NCBI RefSeq assembly: GCF_006715045.1
Contig: NZ_VFML01000001.1
Coordinates: 2,138,501-2,202,500, forward strand
DNA: 64,000 bases
Source of the DNA: Amycolatopsis cihanbeyliensis
Lineage (GTDB): Bacteria; Actinomycetota; Actinomycetes; Mycobacteriales; Pseudonocardiaceae
Direction of reading: 5' to 3'
Each line of letters begins with the position of its first letter. Within the stretch, counting starts at the first letter, position 1. Shown here piece after piece: positions 46,833-56,676 of the stretch. The translations under genes were made by a program, and so were the position numbers. The notes beneath the pieces were generated by a model. The model worked only from the letters and a program-made list of their open reading frames with translations, was not told where the DNA came from and searched no databases.

Positions 46833-48259
46833 TCCACCATCGTCATGCCCGCCCTGACGTCCCGCGACACGGTGTCGTCGGGCTCGGCCCGCTTCCGGGT
46901 GGCCGTCCAGGTCGCGCCCGCCATGATCACGGCGAGCACCGTGCAGAACAACGCGATCACCTGATGCTTGACGCCCTCGATGCCTTCCCCGAGCGCGGCC
47001 ACCAGGAACTGCCCCAGCGCGGAGCCGAGCACGAACAGCGTCACCACCGCCAGGTCCCGGCGGGCGCGCCATGCCCGCAGCGCGCCGGCCGCGACCAGCG
47101 CCCACACCGGAACGAGGAAGAACAGCCCGAGTGGCGCGACAAGGCCCAGCAGGCCGGACCACACCGGAACGCGGTACTCCTGCGCCTTCGGGGGCATGCC
47201 CGCGTCCTCGCCGAAGCTGCCGAGGTTGTCCGGTCGCGCGGTCAGCAGGTCACGCGCTCCCTCGTGCAGGATCTCCACCGTACGGCCCGGGTGTTCGAGG
47301 TAGTACCTGGCGACGTTGCGCCTGCTGATCTGCGCACGGTATTCGGGGTAGGTGGGATCCCGCTTCGCCACCACGGGACCCCACCACTCGGTGCCGATAT
47401 AGCGCGCGTACGAAGGGGGCAAGCCCAGGTAGGCGAGATCAGCCTCGGTGTCGTGGTCGCCGTCGAGAATGTTGTGGAAGATCGCGTGATAGGCGTTGGC
47501 CTCCCGCCACTCGTCGCCTGCCGGGTTCCCGCTCAGTTGCACGGCGACGGTGCCGCCGGTGGCCAGCACCATGGCGACCACCGGCAACGCCCAACGTGCG
47601 ACGATCCCGCGGCCGTGTTTGCGCATCAGCAGCAGGGCGAGCCCCAGCACCGGCAGCAGGAGCAGGGTCTGTGCCTTGGCGTTGGCCCCGATCAGCGCAC
47701 CGGAGAGCGTGAGGGCGAGCCCCAGGTAACGCCACCGTCCGGTCCGCTGGATCAGCAGCAGCCCGGCCACGAGCAGCAGGATGCCGAGGAAGGCCGCGCT
47801 CTCGCTGAGAACCGAGGCGAAGTAGCCGAAGAAGGCCGAGTCCGCGACCAGGAGCAGCAGCAGCGCGGCGAAGGTGGCCTGCTGCGGCCGCGACAGCGGC
47901 AGGCCGAGTGCGACGAACGTGACCCCGGCGGCGGCGATGACGCTGCACAACACGCCGACCACGATCAGGTTCAGCGCGGCGTTGTCGCCGAGCAGGTGAC
48001 CGATCCGCTGGGCGAGGGTGTCCAGCCAGAGCTGGCTGGACACGTAGTCGCTCCGGCAGCTCTGTACGGGCGGATAGACGAACCGGACCACGTCCTCCAA
48101 AGGCCGGTCCGATCCGTTGCCGCCGAGCTGGCACAGCAGCCTCCAGCCGTCACCGTTGTCCGCCATGCCGACCGGCCGCGGCACCAGGAACCGCAGGAGT
48201 AGCACGGCCAACGACACGCCGTACAAGCCCAGCCCGAAGCGCGTACTCCCCTTGTACAT
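46829..48259 (-). CDS. Polytopic membrane protein, possible GT-C-type glycosyltransferase
   Basis: A 476-residue protein with about ten to eleven helices and a large outer segment near residues 265-355. The early motif PVGMADNGDGWRLLCQLG and the ordering of helices resemble GT-C-fold or WsfD-like proteins that transfer sugars from lipid carriers. The DNGD after helix one could be the acidic catalytic site. This is inference; no family is certain. Coupled to the MFS exporter gene by four-base overlap. Confidence 0.65.
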   Translation of the reverse strand: MYKGSTRFGLGLYGVSLAVLLLRFLVPRPVGMADNGDGWRLLCQLGGNGSDRPLEDVVRFVYPPVQSCRSDYVSSQLWLDTLAQRIGHLLGDNAALNLIVVGVLCSVIAAAGVTFVALGLPLSRPQQATFAALLLLLVADSAFFGYFASVLSESAAFLGILLLVAGLLLIQRTGRWRYLGLALTLSGALIGANAKAQTLLLLPVLGLALLLMRKHGRGIVARWALPVVAMVLATGGTVAVQLSGNPAGDEWREANAYHAIFHNILDGDHDTEADLAYLGLPPSYARYIGTEWWGPVVAKRDPTYPEYRAQISRRNVARYYLEHPGRTVEILHEGARDLLTARPDNLGSFGEDAGMPPKAQEYRVPVWSGLLGLVAPLGLFFLVPVWALVAAGALRAWRARRDLAVVTLFVLGSALGQFLVAALGEGIEGVKHQVIALFCTVLAVIMAGATWTATRKRAEPDDTVSRDVRAGMTMVE

Positions 48260-48310
48260 CCGCTACAGGGTAGCGGGACCGCCGCGGGACCTTCACCCGA
48301 CCGGGTGGCG

Positions 48311-51300
48311 TCAGCTGGCCGTGATGCCCGGGATGCCCTTGAGTTCGCCCATCAGCATCGAGGAGACCTTGACCGGGTAGTCGTACAGCGCGAACACCGT
48401 CTGCCGTTGCCTGCCGACGAGTTTGAGGTGGACCTGGGTGTCGCCTTTGTGCGCGAGGAGGGTCTGTTTGAGCTCACTGACCACGGAGTGGTCGAGTTTG
48501 TCGGCGGCGGCCAGGAGCATGAGGGGTGGTTCGTCCTCGCCGGTGTCGATGTCGCTGAGGTCGAGGGGGACCAGCCCGGCGCCGAAGACGGACATCTTGT
48601 CCTCGCGCCAGTTGACTCGGCCCTTGACCACGACGGCGTTGTCCTCGGCCAGATCGGCGGCGTAGATGGCGTAGGCCTTGGGGAAGAACAGGACTTCCAG
48701 CGCGGCGTCCAGGTCCTCCACGGTGCAGATGGCCCAGGGTTCACCCTTCTTGTTCACCCTGCGTTCCAGGGCGGTGATCAGCCCGGAGACCACGATCTCG
48801 CCCTCTTTGGGTGGGTCGGCCAGGATCGCGGCGATGGGTTTGGGGGCGTGTTTGCGAAGGATGCGTTCGGCCCCGTCCAGGGGATGGGCGGAGACGTACA
48901 GGCCGAGCATTTCGCGTTCGTAGCCGAGGAGTTGTTTGCGCGGGTATTCCTCCTCGCCGAACTTCAGGTGCGCCAGCGGGGAGCTGCCGCCGGCGGTATC
49001 GGCGGTGTCGTCGCTGCCGCCGCCGAAGAGGTCGAACTGGCCCATCGCTTCCTGGCGTTTGAGCGGGACGACGGCCTCGACGGCTTCCTCGTGGGCTTGC
49101 ACCATGGAAAGGCGGGTGTTGCCGAGCGAGTCGAAGGCGCCTGCCTTGATCAGGGATTCGATGACGCGTTTGTTGCAGGCCACCAGCTCGGATTTGTCCA
49201 GGAAATCGGTGAAGGAGGAGTACTTACCCTTCTCGGCGCGGGTGGAGAGGACCGATTCGACCACGTTGGCACCGACGTTACGCACGGCGCCGAGACCGAA
49301 GCGGATGTCGTCGCCGACCGCGGAGAAGCGCAGGGCCGACTCGTTCACGTCCGGGGGCAGCACCTTGATGCCCAGCCGGCGGCACTCGGAGAGGTAGACC
49401 GCGGACTTGTCCTTGTTGTCCCCCACCGAGGTCAGCAACGCCGCCATGTACTCGGCCGGGTAGTTCGCCTTCAGGTACGCCGTCCAGTACGCGATCAGGC
49501 CGTAGCCCGCGGCGTGACTGCGGTTGAACGCGTACCCGGCGAACGGAAGGATCGTGTCCCACAGCGCCTGGATGGCCTCGTCGGAGAAGCCACCGGGAAC
49601 CAGCTCGCTGGCCCGCATGCCGGCCTGGAAGCCCTCGAACTCCTTCTCCAGGACTTCCTTCTTCTTCTTGCCCATCGCCCGGCGCAGCACGTCCGCACGA
49701 CCCATGGAGTAGCCGGCGACCCGCTGCGCGATCTGCATGATCTGTTCCTGGTAGACGATCAGACCATGGGTGTCGGACAGGATCTCCCGCAGCGGATCCG
49801 CCAGCTCGGGATGGATCGGCTTGATCTCCTGCCGGGCGTTCTTCCGGTCGGCGTAGTCGTTGTGGGCGTTCATGCCCATCGGGCCGGGCCGGTACAGCGC
49901 GAGCACGGCGACGATGTCGTCGAAGCCGGTGGGTTGCATGCGGCGCAGCAGGTCTCGCATCGCCCCGCCGTCGAGCTGGAACACACCGAGCGTGTCGCCG
50001 CGCCCGAGTAGCTTGTAGGACTCCGCGTCGTCCATACCGAGCCGGTCGAGGTCGATCTCCTCGCCGCGGTTGGCCCTGATGTTGTCGATGGCGTCGCCGA
50101 TGACGGTCAGGTTGCGCAGGCCGAGGAAGTCCATCTTCAGCAGGCCGATGGCCTCGCAGGACGGATAGTCCCAGCCGGTGATGATCGCCCCGTCGTCCCG
50201 CTGCCACAGCGGGATCGCCTCCAGCAACGGCTCCGAGGACATGATCACCGCGCAGGCGTGCACCCCGGCGTTGCGGATCAGTCCCTCCAGGCCCCGCGCG
50301 GTGTTGAAGATCGTCGAGACCTCCTCGTCGGTCTCGATCAACGACCGCACCTCGGCCGCCTCGGCATACCGCTCGTGCTCCGGATCCACGATCCCGGCAA
50401 GCGGAATGTCCTTGGCCATGATCGGGGGCGGGAGCGCCTTGGAGATCTTGTCCGCGATCGCGTAACCCGGCTGCCCGTACTGCACCCGCGCGGCGTCCTT
50501 GATCGCTGCCTTGGTCTTAATGGTGCCGAAGGTGATCACCTGCGCCACCCGGTCCGCCCCGTACTTGTCGGTGGCATACCGCACCATCTCGCCACGCCGA
50601 CGGTCGTCGAAGTCGATGTCGATATCCGGCATCGACTCTCGTTCCGGGTTCAGGAACCGCTCGAACAGCAGCTTCTGCGGGATCGGGTCCAGGTTGGTGA
50701 TACCCAGCGCGTAGGCCACCAGCGAACCGGCGGCCGAACCCCGGCCGGGGCCGACCCGGATGTCCACACTACGGGCGTAGTTGATCAGGTCGGCCACCAC
50801 GAGGAAGTAGGAGGGGAAGCCCTTCTGCGCGATCACCCCGAGCTCGAACTCCGCCCGGTCCACATACCCCTCCGGCACCCGCTCGGGGAACCGCCACTCC
50901 AACCCCCGCAGCACCTCGTGATGCAACCAGGACGCCTCGTCGTGCCCCGCGGGCACCGTGAACCTCGGCATCCGATCCCGGTGCGCGTACACCTCCTCGT
51001 ACGAGGACACCCGCTCCGCCACCAGCAGGGTCGCATCCGCCGCGCCCGGAACCTCGGAATCCCAGTACTCCCGCATCTCCGCCGACGACTTCAGATAATA
51101 CCCATCCCCGTCGAACTTGAACCGGTTCGGATCATTCAACGTCTTCCCCGACTGCACACACAACAACGCCGAATGCGAATCCGCCTGGTCTTTCGTCACA
51201 TAATGCGAATCGTTCGTCGCCAACGGCGTCAACCCCAACTGCCGCCCGATCTCCAGCAACCCCTCACGCACCGACCGCTCAATCGGCAACCCATGATCCA

Positions 51301-51892
51301 TCAACTCAAGGAAGAAATTGTCCTTCCCGAAAATATCCCGGTAATCGGAAGCCGCCTGCAACGCCTCCTTCTTCTGCCCCAACCGCAACCGCGTCTGCAC
51401 CTCACCCGAAGGGCACCCCGTTGTCGCGATAATCCCCGCCGCGTTCTCCGCGATCAACTCCCGATCCATCCGCGGCTTGCGGTAGTACCCCTGCATCGAC
51501 GCCAACGACGACAGCTTGAACAGATTCCGCAACCCCGTCGCGTTCTCCGCCAGCATCGTCATATGCGTATACGAACCTCCACCGGAGACGTCGCCACCCT
51601 CGCCGTACTCGTCCGCGCCCCGCTGGCTGCTCTGCCCCCAGAACACCGGCTTCTTGTGGAACCGGCTCTCCGGCGCGATATACGCCTCGATCCCGATGAT
51701 CGGCTTGATGCCGGTCTTGCGCGCCTCCTGATAGAACTGGTCCGCCCCGTACATGTTCCCGTGATCGGTCATCCCCACCGCGGGCATCCCCAACCGGGAC
51801 GCCTCGGTGAACAACGGGGCGATCTTGGCCGCACCGTCGAGCATCGAGTACTCGGTGTGCACATGCAGGTGAACGAATGAATCGCTCGACAC
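48311..51892 (-). CDS. dnaE: DNA polymerase III alpha subunit
   Basis: A 1193-residue replicative polymerase, near the usual length of actinobacterial DnaE1. The PHP domain starts [16 protein letters not shown]. The polymerase active site is [15 protein letters not shown] near residues 418-430, and a helix-hairpin-helix and OB-fold region lies near the end ([19 protein letters not shown]). The GTG at 51892 follows GGGGAGG with nine bases between. Codon use is patchy: about 50,950-51,560 (5' part) is rich in G/T-ending codons such as TTG and GGG, whereas the last 700 bases favour CTC and AAA. Confidence 0.95.
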   Translation of the reverse strand: MSSDSFVHLHVHTEYSMLDGAAKIAPLFTEASRLGMPAVGMTDHGNMYGADQFYQEARKTGIKPIIGIEAYIAPESRFHKKPVFWGQSSQRGADEYGEGGDVSGGGSYTHMTMLAENATGLRNLFKLSSLASMQGYYRKPRMDRELIAENAAGIIATTGCPSGEVQTRLRLGQKKEALQAASDYRDIFGKDNFFLELMDHGLPIERSVREGLLEIGRQLGLTPLATNDSHYVTKDQADSHSALLCVQSGKTLNDPNRFKFDGDGYYLKSSAEMREYWDSEVPGAADATLLVAERVSSYEEVYAHRDRMPRFTVPAGHDEASWLHHEVLRGLEWRFPERVPEGYVDRAEFELGVIAQKGFPSYFLVVADLINYARSVDIRVGPGRGSAAGSLVAYALGITNLDPIPQKLLFERFLNPERESMPDIDIDFDDRRRGEMVRYATDKYGADRVAQVITFGTIKTKAAIKDAARVQYGQPGYAIADKISKALPPPIMAKDIPLAGIVDPEHERYAEAAEVRSLIETDEEVSTIFNTARGLEGLIRNAGVHACAVIMSSEPLLEAIPLWQRDDGAIITGWDYPSCEAIGLLKMDFLGLRNLTVIGDAIDNIRANRGEEIDLDRLGMDDAESYKLLGRGDTLGVFQLDGGAMRDLLRRMQPTGFDDIVAVLALYRPGPMGMNAHNDYADRKNARQEIKPIHPELADPLREILSDTHGLIVYQEQIMQIAQRVAGYSMGRADVLRRAMGKKKKEVLEKEFEGFQAGMRASELVPGGFSDEAIQALWDTILPFAGYAFNRSHAAGYGLIAYWTAYLKANYPAEYMAALLTSVGDNKDKSAVYLSECRRLGIKVLPPDVNESALRFSAVGDDIRFGLGAVRNVGANVVESVLSTRAEKGKYSSFTDFLDKSELVACNKRVIESLIKAGAFDSLGNTRLSMVQAHEEAVEAVVPLKRQEAMGQFDLFGGGSDDTADTAGGSSPLAHLKFGEEEYPRKQLLGYEREMLGLYVSAHPLDGAERILRKHAPKPIAAILADPPKEGEIVVSGLITALERRVNKKGEPWAICTVEDLDAALEVLFFPKAYAIYAADLAEDNAVVVKGRVNWREDKMSVFGAGLVPLDLSDIDTGEDEPPLMLLAAADKLDHSVVSELKQTLLAHKGDTQVHLKLVGRQRQTVFALYDYPVKVSSMLMGELKGIPGITAS

Positions 51893-52058
51893 CAGCAAAA
51901 ACCTCCCCTGATGTTGATCAATCGACCCCACTCAGCCGGGCTTGCCAGCCTAGCCGTGTGGCGACCGCGAGCGGACGCGGGTCCCATCCTGACCCCGGGC
52001 GGGCGACCGTGCCAGTGACCACGCCGGAAACCGGGAAGATCCACTGGTATTTGACCTT

Positions 52059-52073
52059 CAGTTCCAATAACTG
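52059..52073. promoter_or_regulatory. Inverted repeat before a TetR gene
   Basis: CAGTT-CCAAT-AACTG, arms of five bases, 12 bases before the ATG of the TetR gene at 52086. A related CTGTA word recurs in CTGTAATTATAG at 52733-52744, before the following SDR gene. Short arms, so a weak call. Confidence 0.35.
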
Positions 52074-52085
52074 TAGCCTCCGGAC

Positions 52086-52673
52086 ATGGCCCGCACCAAG
52101 AGCTTCGAACCGGAGGCCGCCGTGGACAGTGCGATGGAGGTGTTCTGGACCAAGGGTTACGCGAACACCAGCCCGCAGGACCTGGTGGACGCGCTCGGCA
52201 TCGGCCGCGGCAGCCTCTACAACGCCTTCCACAGCAAGCACGAGCTCTACCAGCTCGCGCTGCGCCGCTACCACGAGCGGGAGACCGACCGGCTGATCAA
52301 GCTCCTGGACGGCTCGGGGTCGCCCGCCGCCCGCGTGCGGTCCGCGCTGACCCTGGTCCTGGAAGCGGCCCGGCAGGACGAGCAGCGCCGAGGCTGCATG
52401 GCCACGAACGCGGCGGTGGAGTTCGGCGACCGGGACGAGGCGGTGAACCACCTGGTGCGCAGGTCGTTCGAACGCCAGGAAGCCGCCCTGCGTAGCACCA
52501 TCGAGGAGGGGCAGCGGGCCGGTGAGTTCGCCGGGGACCTGGACCCGGCGACCGCGGCCGGGTACCTGCTGACCGTGACCAACGGCATCAGGGTGCTCGC
52601 CAAGGCCGAGCCGGACGCGCGGCGGCTGACCGGCCTGGCCGACCTGGCCATGCGCTCCCTGCGACCGGACTGA
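52086..52673 (+). CDS. TetR-family transcriptional regulator
   Basis: A 195-residue TetR protein: AAVDSAMEVFWTKGYANTSP, then LVDALGIGRGSLYNAFHSKH. The effector region contains RRGCMATNAAVEF, resembling the group of TetR regulators that control oxidoreductase genes. It is followed after 91 bases by an SDR gene on the same strand, its probable target. The ligand is unknown. Confidence 0.88.
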   Translation: MARTKSFEPEAAVDSAMEVFWTKGYANTSPQDLVDALGIGRGSLYNAFHSKHELYQLALRRYHERETDRLIKLLDGSGSPAARVRSALTLVLEAARQDEQRRGCMATNAAVEFGDRDEAVNHLVRRSFERQEAALRSTIEEGQRAGEFAGDLDPATAAGYLLTVTNGIRVLAKAEPDARRLTGLADLAMRSLRPD

Positions 52674-52764
52674 CGACCCCGTCGCCGACCGCGAACAGCA
52701 AGGACTCGTCGCCCCATCTTGTTGCCCAAATTCTGTAATTATAGTTCAAGAAAGGATACGCGTT

Positions 52765-53553
52765 GTGGATCTTCATCTGGAGGGCAGGACGGCCGTGGTC
52801 ACCGGGGCCAGCAAGGGTATCGGACTGGCCACCGTCCGCAGGCTGACCACGGAGGGCGTACGGGTGGCGGCCGCGGCTCGCACCGCGCCACCGGAACTGG
52901 TCGGGATCCCCGGCAGCACGGCCGTCCCGGTGGATCTGGTGACCACGGACGGGCCCGCGGAGCTCGTCCACCGGGCCATGGCGGCACTGGGCGGGATCGA
53001 CATCCTGGTGAACAACCTCGGCGGCGTCCGCAAGGGCATCGCGCACGACGAGGGTTTCGCCTCCATCGGGGACACCGAGTGGCAGCGGGCGCTGGAACTG
53101 AACCTGCTCAGCGCGGTGCGGGTCACCAGGGCAGCCCTGCCCAGCATCGTCGAGCGGCGGGGTGTGATCATCAATATCTCCTCGATCGGCGCCCGGTTCG
53201 CCCACCCGCCGATCGAGTACGGCGCCGCGAAGGCCGCGCTGAACAACGTCGGCAAGGCGCTCGCCGAGGAACTCGGGCCGCGGGGCGTGCGGGTGGTCAC
53301 CGTGAGTCCGGGGCCGACCCGCACCCGGAACTGGGAGGCCCCGGACGGCATGGCCGCCGACCTCGCCCGCGAGGCGGGGCTCGACCTCGAGCAGTTCCTG
53401 GCCGGCCTGCCGGAGCGCATGGGCATCACCACCGGCAGGCTCGCCGAACCGGAGGAGACCGCGGCGCTGATCGCGTTCCTCGCCTCCCCGCACGCGGGAA
53501 ACATCACCGGCACCGACCACCGGGTGGACGGCGGGGTACTGAAGACCGTGTGA
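52765..53553 (+). CDS. Short-chain dehydrogenase/reductase
   Basis: A 262-residue classical SDR: NADP-binding AVVTGASKGIGLATVRRL, DILVNNLGG, catalytic INISSIGA and YGAAKAALNNVGKALAEEL, C-terminal TGTDHRVDGGVLKTV. It resembles 3-oxoacyl-ACP reductase-like SDRs, but the substrate cannot be named. It starts at GTG 52765 behind GAAAGGA. The TATA-rich CTGTAATTATAG lies about 20 bases upstream and may overlap the promoter. Confidence 0.9.
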   Translation: MDLHLEGRTAVVTGASKGIGLATVRRLTTEGVRVAAAARTAPPELVGIPGSTAVPVDLVTTDGPAELVHRAMAALGGIDILVNNLGGVRKGIAHDEGFASIGDTEWQRALELNLLSAVRVTRAALPSIVERRGVIINISSIGARFAHPPIEYGAAKAALNNVGKALAEELGPRGVRVVTVSPGPTRTRNWEAPDGMAADLAREAGLDLEQFLAGLPERMGITTGRLAEPEETAALIAFLASPHAGNITGTDHRVDGGVLKTV

Positions 53554-53607
53554 CCACCGGGTGGGAACCCCTTGACGAAGTTACCGAACAGTAGGAGTTT
53601 GGCACGG

Positions 53608-54237
53608 ATGCCCAGACGTACCCGCGACCCGGAAGGCCGCAGGCGGATCATCGCGGCCGCCTGGCGGCTGGTCGCCAGGCAGGGCGCGCAGGCGACGACC
53701 ATGCGCGGGATCGCGGAGGAGGCAGGCGTCTCCACCGGTTCGGTCACCCACTACTTCACCGACAAGGCGGAGGTACTCGGCTCAGTGCTGCGCTACAACA
53801 ACCGGCGGGCCGCGGAGCGGATCGGCGCAGCCTGCACGGGAAAGCGCGGGCTGGAGGCGGTGGCGGCGACCGCGCAGGCGCTCGTACCCGGCGACCAGGA
53901 CCGGCTGGACACCTGGACGGTCTGGCTCGCGTTCTGGGGACATCGACCCGCACACCAGAACACGGCACGGGAAGGCGGCGAGGCGGGATACGGGGCACTG
54001 CGTGGGTGGCTGCGGCACGGCTTCACCGAGGCGATCGCGGACCGGGAGATCCCCACGGACGCCGACGTGGAGCACGAACTGGAGCGGCTGCTCGTGCTGA
54101 TCGGCGGTCTCGGCCTGATGACCGGCGGATCGACGGCATTGCTCGGCGAGGTCCGGCAACGATCACAACGGATGCTGACCGAACACCTGTCCGCGCTGGC
54201 CGGTAGGCTGCGAACGCCGGGAGTAACGGCGGGATAA
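53608..54237 (+). CDS. TetR-family transcriptional regulator
   Basis: A 209-residue TetR protein: RRRIIAAAWRLVARQGAQAT, then GIAEEAGVSTGSVTHYFTDK, and a Trp-rich effector segment (TWTVWLAFWGHR). GTAGGAG precedes the ATG at 53608. A downstream styrene-monooxygenase-like gene has decayed, so this regulator may have lost a target. Confidence 0.87.
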   Translation: MPRRTRDPEGRRRIIAAAWRLVARQGAQATTMRGIAEEAGVSTGSVTHYFTDKAEVLGSVLRYNNRRAAERIGAACTGKRGLEAVAATAQALVPGDQDRLDTWTVWLAFWGHRPAHQNTAREGGEAGYGALRGWLRHGFTEAIADREIPTDADVEHELERLLVLIGGLGLMTGGSTALLGEVRQRSQRMLTEHLSALAGRLRTPGVTAG

Positions 54238-54243
54238 CACAAC

Positions 54244-54988
54244 GGCGAGCGACCAAACGTGTGCCCGTCGTGGACATCCTTGCCTACATGCACGGTCTCG
54301 GGCCACGGCCCGAGCACCCCGACCACTCCGCGGTGCGGTTCAACATCATTCCCGAGGTCGGGGAGCTGTCCATGATCCCGACCTACACGCTCAGCGGGAC
54401 CTGCGACATCCTGTTCTTCGAAGGTATCCCCTGCGGCCCCTGGACCGCTGGTCGGATCGGCCGGAGCCGAAGGAGCACCTGCGGCGCATCCTGGACCTGA
54501 TCAAGCAGTACCTGCCGTGGGAGTACGACCGCCGTACCGAGGTCGAGCTCACCGACGAGCGGGCGACCCTCGCCGGCGGGTACACCCCGGTGGTACGGGA
54601 CGCGGTAGGTGAGCTGCCCTCCGGGCACGCGGTGCTCGGTATGGCCGACGTGGTGGTGGCCAACGACCCGATCACCGGCCAGGGCTCCAACAACGCCGCC
54701 CGGCGCGCCGCGTCCTACCTGGACTCCGTTGTCGCCCGCGGGGATCAGCCGTTCGACCGGCAATGGATGCGGTCCGCCTTCGACTCCTGCTGGAGCTACG
54801 CGCGGCACGTCACCACCTGGACCGATGCCATGCTGCGGCCGCCGCCCCGCGTGCTGGAGATCCTCGGCGCGACCGCGGGCAAGCCGGCGGTGGTCGCCCG
54901 GTTCGCCAACCGGTTCGGTGATCCTTCGGGCTTCCAGCACTGGTTCCTCGACCCGGACAAGGCGGCCGCGTACCTGGCCAGCGTGTGA
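54244..54988 (+). pseudogene. Decayed styrene/indole monooxygenase (StyA-like) gene
   Basis: Only the C-terminal half of a StyA-type flavoprotein monooxygenase is present. The first frame reads HGLGPRPEHPDHSAVRFNII and SGTCDILFFEGIPCGP. A frameshift near 54,440 moves it to LDRWSDRPEPKEHLRRILDL, LTDERATLAGGYTPVVRDA, VVVANDPITGQGSNNAARRA and HWFLDPDKAAAYLASV with a stop at 54988. The N-terminal FAD-binding part (GxGxxG) is missing. Both losses mean no functional enzyme. Confidence 0.8.
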
Positions 54989-55097
54989 AATCCTGGTTTC
55001 GGCCGGCGAGCCGGGTCGGCCGAACCGGCTGTTCCCGGCCCTTCGGTGCGCTACCCTGGCCGCGGTAAGCGGTAGTAGAGGTACTGAGGTGCTAGTG

Positions 55098-55505
55098 GTG
55101 ACTACAGGTAAAATTCTGCGGTTCGACGAGGTTCGCGGCTACGGGTTCATCGCGCCGCATGAGGGCGGCGAAGACGTGTTCATGCACGCGAACGACCTTC
55201 GCGATGAGAAGTATCTGTTTCAGCCGGGTACGACGGTCGAGTTCCAGATCGAGGACAGTGGCCGAGGTTTGAAGGCCTCCGAGGTCACGATCGTGGACCG
55301 GGCGCCGAGCGCGGCGGTACGGCGGGAAACCGCCTCCCGCGAGGACGATGACGGGTTGTGCGATGTGCTCTCCACCAGCGAGTTTCGGCAGGAGTTGACG
55401 GAAACGCTGCTGGAGTCGGTGCCCTCGCTCACCGCGGCCCAGATCATCCAGCTGCGGCAGCGCTTGATCGAGTTGGCCAGGGCACACAACTGGCTCGAGT
55501 CCTGA
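55098..55505 (+). CDS. Cold-shock domain protein with C-terminal extension
   Basis: A 135-residue protein. The cold-shock domain (about residues 1-68) has the RNA-binding motifs GYGFIAP and VFMHAND. The remaining about 65 residues form an acidic, helical extension (FRQELTETLLESVPSLTAAQ, then IIQLRQRLIELARAHNW), longer than the usual 67-70-residue Csp. GAGG precedes a run of GTG codons; 55098 is chosen for spacing, 55095 and 55089 are alternatives. Function likely RNA-chaperone-like; the tail may mediate oligomerisation. Confidence 0.82.
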   Translation: MTTGKILRFDEVRGYGFIAPHEGGEDVFMHANDLRDEKYLFQPGTTVEFQIEDSGRGLKASEVTIVDRAPSAAVRRETASREDDDGLCDVLSTSEFRQELTETLLESVPSLTAAQIIQLRQRLIELARAHNWLES

Positions 55506-55600
55506 GCGGCACGCACCCCGACCACTGACTCGGCCCAGGCGCAGTCGCCGAAGGTGGCCACCCAGGCGCGGAAACGGCACGGCCGGCGCATACTGGTGGC

Positions 55601-56647
55601 GTGTCCATTCCGGACTGGGTACTGCACGTCGATCTCGACCAGTTCATCGCGGCGGTCGAGATCGGTCGCAGGCCTGAGCTGCGCGGACGGCCAGTGGTGG
55701 TCGGTGGTGCGGGTGACCCGACCCAGCGGGCGGTGGTGGCCACGGCCTCCTATGCGGCCCGCGAGTTCGGCGTCCACTCCGGGATGCCACTGCGGACGGC
55801 AGCCAAGCGCTGCCCGGACGCGGTGTTCCTGCCCACCGATCCGGAGGCTTACGAAGAGGCCTCCGAACAGGTCATGGCGACCCTCCGTGGTTTCCCGGTG
55901 ATCGTCGAGGTACTCGGCTGGGATGAGGCGTTCCTCGGTGCACGCACCACGGATCCGGAGAGATTGGCCGCGGACATCCGGCGAGCCGTCACCGAGGAGA
56001 CCGAGCTGTCCTGCTCGGTGGGAATCGGGGACAACAAGCTGCGCGCCAAGCTCGCCACCGGCTTCGCCAAGCCGGCTGGGACCTACCGGCTGACCAGGGA
56101 CAACTGGGGCGCCGTGATGGCCGGGCGGCCGGTCGACGCCTTGTGGGGCATCGGCCGCAGGACCACGGCCAAACTGACCGAGCTCGGCCTGACCACGGTG
56201 GGCCAACTGGCCAGGGCCGACCCGGCCGAGCTCGCCGCTCGCTTCGGTCCGACGATGGGCCCGTGGTACCGCACGCTCGCGCTGGGCGCGGGCGACACCG
56301 AGGTCACGGCCACCCCGTGGGTGGCGAAATCCCGCAGCAGGGAGACCACCTTCCAGCAGAACCTCGTCGATCGAGCGGAGATCGAGAAGGAAGTCGCCAC
56401 GCTGGCCCGGCGGGTGGCACGGGACGTGACCGAGGAGGGCCGGCCCGCGGCCAGGGTCGGGGTGAAGGTGCGGTTCGCGCCGTTCATCACCCAGACCCGT
56501 AGCGTCACCCTCCCGGAGCCGGCCAGCGACGCCGAGGCCATCGAACGTGCGGCGCTCGAGGTGCTGGACCGGTTCGCGGACACCCGCCCGGTGCGCCTGC
56601 TCGGCGTGCGTGCCGAGTTCGGCGAGCAGGAGCCGGCCCCCGGCTGA
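55601..56647 (+). CDS. dinB: Y-family DNA polymerase IV-like protein
   Basis: A 348-residue Y-family translesion polymerase. The catalytic acids lie in VLHVDLDQFIAAVE and LGWDEAFLGAR; the first replaces the usual HxDMDxFFA by DLDQF, and the second replaces SIDEA by GWDEA, so the Asp-Glu pair is kept. The fingers ATASYAAREFGVHSGMP, the HhH WGIGRRTTAKLTELGLTT and the little-finger part follow. The GTG at 55601 is the start. Some Pol IV-like proteins are not mutagenic; the changed motif is notable. Confidence 0.88.
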   Translation: MSIPDWVLHVDLDQFIAAVEIGRRPELRGRPVVVGGAGDPTQRAVVATASYAAREFGVHSGMPLRTAAKRCPDAVFLPTDPEAYEEASEQVMATLRGFPVIVEVLGWDEAFLGARTTDPERLAADIRRAVTEETELSCSVGIGDNKLRAKLATGFAKPAGTYRLTRDNWGAVMAGRPVDALWGIGRRTTAKLTELGLTTVGQLARADPAELAARFGPTMGPWYRTLALGAGDTEVTATPWVAKSRSRETTFQQNLVDRAEIEKEVATLARRVARDVTEEGRPAARVGVKVRFAPFITQTRSVTLPEPASDAEAIERAALEVLDRFADTRPVRLLGVRAEFGEQEPAPG

Positions 56648-56676
56648 GCGGCGGGGACCGATTCATTCGGCCACCC

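Noticed and set aside
50258..51880. Long plus-strand frame opposite the 5' part of dnaE
   Set aside because: Shadow of dnaE, helped by its unusual codon use there; no domain.
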